A stretch of DNA of 21,499 bases from CBFGWV01 sp965652545 (GTDB lineage: Bacteria > Pseudomonadota > Gammaproteobacteria > Competibacterales > Competibacteraceae). The notes below the pieces were generated by a model. It ran no database searches and was not told the DNA's origin. It saw nothing but the letters and a program-made list of their open reading frames with translations. Position 1 is the first letter of the stretch. Each line of letters begins with the position of its first letter. The translations under genes were made by a program, and so were the position numbers. Of this stretch, positions 15,592 to 21,499 are shown in pieces. The DNA is taken from NCBI GenBank assembly GCA_965652545.1, contig CBFGWV010000050.1:1-21499 (forward strand), read 5' to 3'.

Positions 15592-15614
15592 AACCAGTTT
15601 CGGCGACGTGACAA
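15586..15614 (-). promoter_or_regulatory. Sigma70-like promoter for the aldehyde dehydrogenase-liv operon
   Basis: On the minus strand a TTGTCA -35 box (15609-15614) is followed after a 17-base spacer by TAAATT as -10 (15586-15591). The -10 lies in one arm of the palindrome at 15570-15591. It points to the nine-gene operon ending at 5886. Confidence 0.6.
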
Positions 15615-15678
15615 GCCGGATGCGTATGGCAATGTCTCGCCAGCAATCAATGGGCAATGACCGAAGGAGCATGTACAC

Positions 15679-16410
15679 ATGCCTAAGCGAGCGAAGAACG
15701 CAGGCGACAGGGACACCCGTGGCGTAGAGGCGGTGGACCGCGCTTTGCGGCTGCTACAGGTTTTCGCGGATCACTCGCCATGGCTCACGTTGGGCGAACT
15801 GGCCGAGCACACCGGCTACTACAAGAGCACTATCCTGCGCATCCTCGCCTCGCTGGAGGATGCAAGCTTCATCGCCCGCAGTGACGACAAGCGCTATCGC
15901 CTGGGTCCGCAACTGATGCGCTTGGGTGCGGTTTATCAGAAGTCGCTCAACCTGGACTCGGTGGTGCGGCCCATCCTGCGTGAGCTGATGGAGACCACCG
16001 GCGAGAGCGCATCGCTGTTCCGGCGCGACGGCAACTTCCGCATCTGCCTCTTTCGCGAGGAGTCTGCCCATTCGGTGCGGGACCACGTGCGCGAGGGCGA
16101 TCTGCTACCCATCGACCGCGGTGCCGCCGGGCATGTGCTGCGCGCATTCGATGGCCTCACCCTTGGCGGCGAGGCCATGCGCAGCGCCTTGGCGAGCCTG
16201 CCCAAAGCGAGCTTCGGCGAACGCGATGCCGCTGCCGCAGGGTTGGCGGTGCCGGTGTTCTCGACCGGCGAGGGGTTGATCGGTGCGTTGGCCGTGTCCG
16301 GTTCGATCACTCGCTTCACCGAAGACCGCCTGCCGGAGATGGGGGCGGCCCTGTGCAGCGCCGGCAGGCGGCTTTCGCACGCCTTGGGTGGGCAGGACTA
16401 CTGGCCCTGA
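15679..16410 (+). CDS. IclR-family transcriptional regulator
   Basis: This is a 243-residue IclR-type protein. The N-terminal winged helix (residues about 18-80) includes LTLGELAEHTGYYKSTILRILASLEDASFIAR and the YRLGPQLMRLG wing end. The C-terminal effector domain contains the LPIDRGAAGHVLRAF segment and the closing AVPVF...IGALAVSG segment. AAGGAG lies 9 bases before the ATG. It is transcribed divergently from the aldehyde dehydrogenase operon across 141 bases that carry two inverted repeats, the usual layout for a local IclR regulator of a catabolic operon. Its end overlaps the convergent LysR gene by 13 bases. Confidence 0.92.
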   Translation: MPKRAKNAGDRDTRGVEAVDRALRLLQVFADHSPWLTLGELAEHTGYYKSTILRILASLEDASFIARSDDKRYRLGPQLMRLGAVYQKSLNLDSVVRPILRELMETTGESASLFRRDGNFRICLFREESAHSVRDHVREGDLLPIDRGAAGHVLRAFDGLTLGGEAMRSALASLPKASFGERDAAAAGLAVPVFSTGEGLIGALAVSGSITRFTEDRLPEMGAALCSAGRRLSHALGGQDYWP

Positions 16411-17312
16411 GCGAAACCCACCCGCTCCACCAGAAAGTCCAGCAACGCCCGCACCCGCTGCGGCAGGTAGCCGCCCTGGCCGACGTACAGCGCATGGAAC
16501 GCCTCCACATCGCCTGGGTTGTACGCCTCCAGCACCGGCACCAGCCGACCGGCGGCGATGTCCTCGCGCACCCGGAACTCGGCCAGCCGGGCCAGGCCGA
16601 CACCGCCGAGCACCAGGCGGCGCAGGGCCTCGCCGTTGCTCACCAGTGCATTGCCGTTCAACTGAAACGTGATCGGCCGACCGTCGTCCACCAGCGGCCA
16701 GCCCTCGATGGTGCGGGCGTAGTTGAAGCCGATACGGTTGTGATGACGCAAGTCCGCCGGCCGCTGCGGTGTGCCGTGGCGAGCCAGGTACTCGGGCGCG
16801 CCGACGATCACCATGCGCGTTTCCCCGAGCTTGCGCGCCACCAGGTTGGAGTCCTTCAACGGGCCGGCGCGCACGACGACGTCGGTGCGCTGCTCCAGCA
16901 GGTCGATCACCTCATCAGTGAGCACGATGTCCAGGGTGATCTCCGGATAGCGGGCCAGGAACGCCGGCACCAGCGGCAGCAGGAAATGATCGCCGAAGGG
17001 CACATTGGTGTTCACCCGCAATCGCCCGCGCGGGGCGCCGGCACTGGCCACGCCACGCTCGGCCTCGTCCAGGTCGGCCAGTAGCCGCACGCTGCGCTCG
17101 TAAAACGCGCAGCCCTCGGGCGTGAGCTGCAACTGCCGGGTGGAGCGATTGAACAAGCGCGCGCCCAGCCGCGCCTCCAGCCGTGCGATGAGCTTGCTCA
17201 CCGCCGAGGGCGTCATGCGCAGCGCCCGTGCGGCGGGGGAGAAGCCACCCAGCTCCACCACGCGGGCGAAAACCTCCATCTCGCCAAAGCGGTTGACCTC
17301 GGTTCGTGCCAT
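16398..17312 (-). CDS. LysR-family transcriptional regulator
   Basis: This 304-residue LysR-type protein starts with the standard winged helix (residues about 10-70: MEVFARVVELGGFSPAARALRMTPSAVSKLIARLEARLGARLFNRSTRQLQLTPEG), followed by a periplasmic-binding-protein-like effector domain (about 95-300). It resembles the large group of LysR proteins that control nearby transporter and oxidoreductase genes. It is divergent from the MFS-SGNH-SDR operon, with 106 bases between the starts holding an ATC-N9-GAT box. Its tail overlaps the end of the IclR gene on the other strand. Effector unknown. Confidence 0.92.
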   Translation of the reverse strand: MARTEVNRFGEMEVFARVVELGGFSPAARALRMTPSAVSKLIARLEARLGARLFNRSTRQLQLTPEGCAFYERSVRLLADLDEAERGVASAGAPRGRLRVNTNVPFGDHFLLPLVPAFLARYPEITLDIVLTDEVIDLLEQRTDVVVRAGPLKDSNLVARKLGETRMVIVGAPEYLARHGTPQRPADLRHHNRIGFNYARTIEGWPLVDDGRPITFQLNGNALVSNGEALRRLVLGGVGLARLAEFRVREDIAAGRLVPVLEAYNPGDVEAFHALYVGQGGYLPQRVRALLDFLVERVGFAQGQ

Positions 17313-17356
17313 GTGAACTCAACTCACAGGTGATGTGCCGCCAGTCATTCTAGTTC

Positions 17357-17379
17357 ATCGAAGTCGTCGATTTCATAAT
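17357..17379 (+). promoter_or_regulatory. LysR-type box and putative promoter of the MFS operon
   Basis: An ATC-N9-GAT inverted repeat (arms ATCGA and TCGAT, 17357-17371) matches the LysR-family T-N11-A binding form. It is followed directly by CATAAT (17374-17379), five of six matches to a -10 box, with no good -35, as expected for a LysR-controlled promoter. A second TCGA pair at 17367-17383 overlaps. Regulation by the divergent LysR gene is inference. Confidence 0.5.
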
Positions 17380-17418
17380 TCGATTCCAATCCGCTGTTGA
17401 ATTCACAGGACTCGAATC

Positions 17419-18594
17419 ATGCCAATCGGAGTGTATGCCCTGATGGCCGGCGCCTTCGGCATCGGGGTCACGGAGTTCGTCATCATGGGGCTGCTGCTGG
17501 AGGTGGGCGCCGACCTCGGCGTGTCCCTCCAGGCCGCGGGCCTGCTCATCTCGGGTTATGCGCTCGGCGTCGTCGTCGGTGCGCCCATCCTCACCGCCGT
17601 CACCGGTGGCTGGCCGCGCAAGCGGGTGCTGCTGGGGCTGATGGTGATCTTCACCCTGGGCAATGCCGCCTGCGCGCTGGCCCCCGGTTACGCGGTCCTC
17701 ATGGCCGCGCGGGTGCTTACATCGTTCGCCCACGGCGCGTTCTTCGGCGTCGGCTCGGTCGTGGCCACCGGTCTCGTGGCGCCCGACAAACGCGCCTCTG
17801 CCATCGCCATCATGTTCACCGGGCTGACCCTGGCCACCGTGCTGGGCGTGCCGTTCGGTACCTGGCTCGGCCAGGCCTACGGCTGGCGCATGACCTTCTG
17901 GGCGGTAACCGTCATCGGCTTGATTGCGCTGGCGGTGATGAGCGTGTTCGTCCCGGCCGACCGTGGCACGCCCGAGGCCGCCGACTGGCGCGCCGACCTG
18001 CGGGCCATGGGCCGGCGGCCGGTGCTGCTGGCCTTGCTGACCACGGTGCTGGGTTTCGGCGGGGTGTTCGCCGTGTTCACTTACATCGCCCCGCTGCTGA
18101 CACGCGTCACCGGGTTCGCCGACGCGGCGGTCTCGCCCATCCTGCTGGTGTTCGGTGCCGGCCTCGTGGCCGGCAACCTGCTCGGTGGGCGGCTGGCCGA
18201 CTGGCGTCTCGTCCCGGCGCTGCTCGGCACCTTAGGTGTGCTCGCCGTCGTGCTGCTGGCCATGACCTGGGGCCTGCAAAGCCGGGTCACGGCTGTGGTC
18301 TTTGTCGGGTTGTTGGGCGTGGCGGCCTTCGCCACCGTGCCCCCATTGCAGATGTGGGTGCTGGAGAAGGCCGACGGCGCCGGCCAGAACATGGCCGCGA
18401 GCTTCAATATCGGCGCCTTCAATCTCGGCAACGCTTTCGGTGCTTGGTTGGGCGGGATAGTGATTGTCCATGGCCCTGGCCTCGGCGCTCTTGCGCCGGT
18501 GGCCGCGCTGGTGCCCTTGTGCGCCCTTGGCGTCGCGGCACTGGCCATTGGGCTGGAGCGCGGCCGCCCCCTTCCCTTGACCGAATGCGCCTGA
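17419..18594 (+). CDS. MFS transporter, DHA1 family, YdhP/AraJ-like
   Basis: This 391-residue membrane protein has about twelve hydrophobic segments. The opening AGAFGIGVTEFVIMGLLLEVGADLGVSLQAAGLLISGYALGVVVGAP, the LTSFAHGAFFGVGSVVA segment and the C-terminal PPLQMWVLEKADGAGQNMAASFNIGAFNLGNAFGAWLGG are very like E. coli YdhP, an uncharacterised sugar-efflux-like protein. AGGA lies 8 bases before the ATG. It is the first gene of a three-gene operon with an exported hydrolase and an SDR, divergent from LysR. It probably exports a small molecule or drug; substrate unknown. Confidence 0.9.
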   Translation: MPIGVYALMAGAFGIGVTEFVIMGLLLEVGADLGVSLQAAGLLISGYALGVVVGAPILTAVTGGWPRKRVLLGLMVIFTLGNAACALAPGYAVLMAARVLTSFAHGAFFGVGSVVATGLVAPDKRASAIAIMFTGLTLATVLGVPFGTWLGQAYGWRMTFWAVTVIGLIALAVMSVFVPADRGTPEAADWRADLRAMGRRPVLLALLTTVLGFGGVFAVFTYIAPLLTRVTGFADAAVSPILLVFGAGLVAGNLLGGRLADWRLVPALLGTLGVLAVVLLAMTWGLQSRVTAVVFVGLLGVAAFATVPPLQMWVLEKADGAGQNMAASFNIGAFNLGNAFGAWLGGIVIVHGPGLGALAPVAALVPLCALGVAALAIGLERGRPLPLTECA

Positions 18595-18612
18595 CCCCCG
18601 ATGGAGACACGT

Positions 18613-19881
18613 ATGCAACACCTACACCCGATGCACCTGTTCAAGACGACGCTGGCCGCCCTGGCCTTGCTTATCGCCACCGGCTTCGCGTCCGCCGAAG
18701 AGGGCCCCGCCTGGGTTGCCACCTGGACGGCCAGCCCGCAACCGGTGTGGGGCGAGGATTTCGCTTTCCCCACCAACATCCCCGATACATTGGCCGACCG
18801 CACGTTTCGCCAGGTCGTGCGCATCAGCCTGGGCGGCGAGCGCCTGCGTCTGGTGCTGTCCAACGCCTACGCTGAGTCGCCCCTGTACGTGGGTGCTGTG
18901 CGGGTGGCGCTAGCCGGGGAGGGCGGGGCAACCGCCCCCGCCAGCACGCGTACCGTGACCTTCGGCGGCGAGGCCACGGCCACCCTGCCACCGGGCGCGC
19001 CGCTGGTCAGCGACCCGGTCGACCTGCCGACCGACGATCTGGCCCGTCTGGCCGTGAGTGTCTACCTGCCCGGGCCGGCGGCGCCCGGCGGTTTCCATTG
19101 GGACGGCCGCCAGACGATGTGGGTCGCCGAGGGCAACCGCGTGGACGATGAAACGCTGCCGGCCGCGGAAACCACCACCGCCCGCCTGTTCCTCACCGGC
19201 GTGCAGGTGGATGCGGCCGAGACCGACGGCGCGGTGGCGGTCATTGGGGATTCCATCACCGACGGCAACGGCGCCACGGTCGATGCCGACACCCGCTGGC
19301 CGGACCACCTGGCCACACGTCTGGCACCGCACGACGTGGCCGTGATCAACGCCGGCATCTCCGGCGCGCGGCTATTGTCCGACCGCATGGGCGTGAACGC
19401 CCTGGCGCGCTTCGACCGCGACGTGCTGGCCCAGCCCGGCGTCGACACGGTCGTCGTCCTGCTGGGTATCAACGACATCAGCTGGCCAGGGACGGCGTTC
19501 GCCCCGCAGGCGGAACGGCCCACCGCGCAGGCGCTCATCGCCGGCTATCGCCAGCTCATTGCACGCGCCAAGACCCAAGGCGTGCGCATCGTTGGGGTCA
19601 CGCTTACCCCGTTCGAAGGCGCGCTGGCGGGCACACCGCTGGACGATTACCACCACCCCGACAAGGACGCGCTGCGGCGCGAGGTCAACGCCTGGATCCG
19701 CAACAGCGGCGCCTTCGATGCGGTGTTGGACTTCGACGCCTGGTCACGCGACCCGGACGCCTCCGACCGCTTTGCCCCCGTGTATGACTCCGGCGACCAC
19801 CTGCACCCGGGCGACGAAGGGAACAAACGCCTGGCCGAGGCCATCGACCTGAATGTGCTGCTCCAAACCGAAAGCCACTGA
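18613..19881 (+). CDS. Secreted SGNH/GDSL-family hydrolase
   Basis: This is a 422-residue esterase/lipase-type hydrolase with a signal peptide (hydrophobic TLAALALLIATGFASA, cleavage near residue 28). Block I GDSITDG carries nucleophile S214, block II NAGISG has G249, block III GIND has N287, and block V DHLHPGDEG has D395 and H398, so the catalytic set is complete. A beta-rich domain of about 170 residues precedes the catalytic part, as in carbohydrate-esterase-like members. The start at 18613 is preferred because GGAGA lies 5 bases upstream; an ATG at 18601 in the same frame overlaps that site. It follows the MFS gene by 18 bases. Likely a periplasmic or secreted deacylase; substrate unknown. 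Confidence 0.88.
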   Translation: MQHLHPMHLFKTTLAALALLIATGFASAEEGPAWVATWTASPQPVWGEDFAFPTNIPDTLADRTFRQVVRISLGGERLRLVLSNAYAESPLYVGAVRVALAGEGGATAPASTRTVTFGGEATATLPPGAPLVSDPVDLPTDDLARLAVSVYLPGPAAPGGFHWDGRQTMWVAEGNRVDDETLPAAETTTARLFLTGVQVDAAETDGAVAVIGDSITDGNGATVDADTRWPDHLATRLAPHDVAVINAGISGARLLSDRMGVNALARFDRDVLAQPGVDTVVVLLGINDISWPGTAFAPQAERPTAQALIAGYRQLIARAKTQGVRIVGVTLTPFEGALAGTPLDDYHHPDKDALRREVNAWIRNSGAFDAVLDFDAWSRDPDASDRFAPVYDSGDHLHPGDEGNKRLAEAIDLNVLLQTESH

Positions 19882-19891
19882 GGATTCACGC

Positions 19892-20686
19892 ATGAAGATC
19901 GACTTATCTGGAAAAACCGCCCTGGTCACCGGCTCCACCGCCGGCATCGGCTTCGCCATTGCCAAAGGGCTGCTGGCGGCCGGGGCCGAGGTGGTCATCA
20001 ACGGACGCTCGGCCGCCACCGTCGAAGAGGCCGTCGAAACCTTACGCAGCGGGCAGCCGGACGCCAACGTCCGCGGCATCGCGGCCGACGCCGGCACTGC
20101 CGAGGGTTGCGCGGCCATCGTCACGGCCGTACCGAGCGTGGATATCCTCGTCAATAACGTCGGCATATTCGGCCCGCAGGACTTCTTCGACACACCGGAT
20201 GCCGACTGGGAGCGGTTCTTTCAAATCAACGTCATGTCCGGCGTGCGCCTCTCGCGGGCTTACCTGCCGCAGATGCAACAGCGCCGCTGGGGACGGGTGC
20301 TGTTCCTGTCGTCCGAGTCCGCGTTGAACATCCCCGCCGACATGATCCACTACGGCTTCACCAAAACCGCGTACCTGTCCATCTCCCGCGGGCTGGCCAA
20401 GCGCATGGCCGGCACCGGCGTCACCGTCAACGCCATCCTGCCCGGGCCGACGCTGTCCGACGGCTTGGAGGCCATGCTCGCGGACGAACAGGCCGAGACC
20501 GGTAAACCGATGGAAGAGGTCGCCGCCGGCTTCGTAATGAAGAACCGCCCGACGTCCATCATCCAGCGCGCCGCCTCGGTGGAGGAAGTGGCCAATCTGG
20601 CCGTATACGTCGCCTCGCCGCAGGCCTCGGCCACCACCGGCGCGGCCCTGCGTGTGGATGGCGGGGTGGTGGACTCGATCGCCTGA
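19892..20686 (+). CDS. Short-chain dehydrogenase/reductase (SDR)
   Basis: This is a 264-residue SDR with TGSTAGIG at 13-20, NNVG near 88-91, N113, and the catalytic S141, Y154 and K158 (YGFTK). The C-terminal GAALRVDGGVVDSIA is normal for the family. GAGG precedes the ATG, which lies 10 bases after the hydrolase stop, so the three genes 17419-20686 form an operon. The INVMSGVRLSRAYLPQM segment is common in the subgroup often labelled 3-oxoacyl-ACP reductase-like. A detoxification role with the MFS exporter is possible (inference). Confidence 0.9.
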   Translation: MKIDLSGKTALVTGSTAGIGFAIAKGLLAAGAEVVINGRSAATVEEAVETLRSGQPDANVRGIAADAGTAEGCAAIVTAVPSVDILVNNVGIFGPQDFFDTPDADWERFFQINVMSGVRLSRAYLPQMQQRRWGRVLFLSSESALNIPADMIHYGFTKTAYLSISRGLAKRMAGTGVTVNAILPGPTLSDGLEAMLADEQAETGKPMEEVAAGFVMKNRPTSIIQRAASVEEVANLAVYVASPQASATTGAALRVDGGVVDSIA

Positions 20687-20710
20687 GGTCACGTGGCCGG
20701 TGCCGACCGA

Positions 20711-20731
20711 GGCGTGCATAACGAGCACGCC
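20711..20731 (+). terminator. Hairpin downstream of the SDR gene, possible terminator
   Basis: GGCGTGC (20711-20717) and GCACGCC (20725-20731) form a perfect 7-bp stem with a 7-base loop, 24 bases after the SDR stop. It is nested in a second pair, CGGTGCCG (20698-20705) and CGGCACCG (20753-20760). The T-run of a classical intrinsic terminator is missing, so termination is uncertain. Confidence 0.4.
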
Positions 20732-20760
20732 AAACATCTGTCGACAAAACACCGGCACCG

Positions 20761-20790
20761 TAGGATGGGTTGAGCAACGCGATACCCATC
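20761..20790. repeat. Short palindromic interspersed-type repeat
   Basis: GATGGGT (20764-20770) and ACCCATC (20784-20790) flank a 13-base TGAGCAACGCGAT segment. The pattern GGGTTGAGC...ACCC resembles short palindromic units scattered between genes in many proteobacteria. Only one copy is visible here, so its repeated nature rests on recollection rather than on this window. Confidence 0.45.
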
Positions 20791-20907
20791 AGCCGCAGTC
20801 GGTAGAAACCACCTTTGCGTCGAGTTTGCGCCACCGCTCAATGGTTGAACCTGCAGATGGGGGCGGAGCCGGAAGGCGACCCACGGTGAATGTATTACGC
20901 CCCCCGC

Positions 20908-21499
20908 TCAGCCGAGTTCGTACACCGGCACCTCGCGGGCGATGCCGCGGATGCTGCACAGCTGGGCGCTGGCCGAAACGCCGGCACGCTGGAGCACGGC
21001 GGCGGCTTTCGGGTCCTCCACCACGGGACCGGTGGCGAAAATGGACCGCGACACTGCCAGCCCCTGGACCCGGGCGGCGATGTTCACCGTCTGGCCGAAA
21101 TAGTCCTGGCGGTCGTTGAGCATCACCGCCAGGCAAGGGCCCTCGTGAATGCCGATCTTCAGCAGCAGCACTTCGCCCTGGCGCTCGCGATTGAGCGTCT
21201 GCATGGCCTCGCGCATGCGCAAGGCGGCGGCCACCGCACGCTCCGGCGTGGGAAAGGTGGCCATCACCGCATCGCCGATGGTCTTCACCACGGCGCCGGC
21301 CTCTGAAGCGACGATCTCGTGCAACAGCCGGAAATGCGCCCGCACCAAGTCGAAAGCAGCCAGGTCGCCCACCCGCTCGTACAACTCGGTGGAACCTTTC
21401 AGGTCGGTGAACAGGAAGGTGAGGCTGACGATTTTCAGTCGCTGGTCCAGCTCTAGGGAAGCTCTGAACAAGTCTGGTGGGCCACGTTGGGCGTCCAAG
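20908..21499 (-). CDS. Class III adenylate/guanylate cyclase, catalytic domain (N-terminus beyond window)
   Basis: The frame runs off the right edge. The 196 residues shown hold a class III nucleotide cyclase domain: FTDLKGST with the first metal-binding Asp, KTIGDAVMATF with the second Asp, and QDYFGQTVNIAARVQ with the transition-state Asn and Arg. The Lys before IGDAV and the Asp of QDYFG are the base-selecting pair found in adenylate cyclases, so cAMP is the likely product. The C-terminal end (VPVYELG) is intact. In this family a sensory or DUF5939-like N-terminal part usually precedes the domain; it cannot be seen. No link to the neighbouring operon is evident. Confidence 0.88.
   Translation of the reverse strand, partial: LDAQRGPPDLFRASLELDQRLKIVSLTFLFTDLKGSTELYERVGDLAAFDLVRAHFRLLHEIVASEAGAVVKTIGDAVMATFPTPERAVAAALRMREAMQTLNRERQGEVLLLKIGIHEGPCLAVMLNDRQDYFGQTVNIAARVQGLAVSRSIFATGPVVEDPKAAAVLQRAGVSASAQLCSIRGIAREVPVYELG

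Noticed and set aside
15550..15592. CRISPR or tandem repeat at the GATAGA-containing motifs
   Set aside because: Only two short, unequal palindromes are present, better explained as operators.

Overview
The window is a gene-dense, GC-rich stretch (roughly two thirds GC by eye) of a proteobacterial chromosome. Codon use, compact overlapping operons, a complete branched-chain-type (HAAT) ABC importer and a YdhP-like MFS protein suggest a gammaproteobacterium or a close relative. I cannot name the genus. There are no rRNA or tRNA genes, no insertion sequences and no CRISPR array. No gene-free stretch exceeds 300 bases. The first and last genes run off the window edges.

Region A (left edge to 5804, all minus strand) is a tightly overlapped run of seven genes. 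In transcription order these are a PhyH-type Fe(II)/2-oxoglutarate dioxygenase, a TetR regulator, two different polysaccharide-deacetylase/allantoinase-like hydrolases, a short-chain dehydrogenase (SDR), an amidase-signature hydrolase and an AraC regulator. Junctions overlap by 4 to 8 bases or are separated by 1 base. A sigma70-like promoter overlapped by a 16-bp inverted repeat (probable TetR operator) lies just upstream. The enzymes suggest hydroxylation, ring or amide opening, oxidation and deamidation of a nitrogen-containing substrate, perhaps a cyclic imide or ureide.

Region B (5886 to 15537, minus strand) is a nine-gene run. It encodes an aldehyde dehydrogenase, a small citrate-synthase-like protein (citryl-CoA lyase type), a CaiB-type CoA-transferase, an FAD-dependent fumarate-reductase/TcuA-like oxidoreductase and a full Liv-type importer (livKHMGF order) with a Tat-type signal on the binding protein. 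A divergent IclR regulator (15679-16410) faces it. The intergenic region holds a good promoter with two inverted repeats centred about 20 bp apart, which fits IclR repression. A perfect 26-bp palindrome separates livK from livH. The set suggests import of an organic acid or its precursor, CoA activation and retro-Claisen cleavage.

Region C (16398 to 20790) holds a LysR regulator divergent from a three-gene operon: a YdhP-like MFS transporter, an exported SGNH/GDSL hydrolase and an SDR. A LysR-type ATC-N9-GAT box lies between them. A hairpin and a short interspersed-type palindrome follow the operon. Region D (20908 to the right edge) is the C-terminal catalytic domain of a class III adenylate cyclase on the minus strand.

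The most interesting proposal is that regions A and B together form a substrate-inducible catabolic island, controlled by TetR, AraC and IclR regulators, for a compound I cannot identify. The individual families are well known. This combination is not one I recognise as a described pathway.
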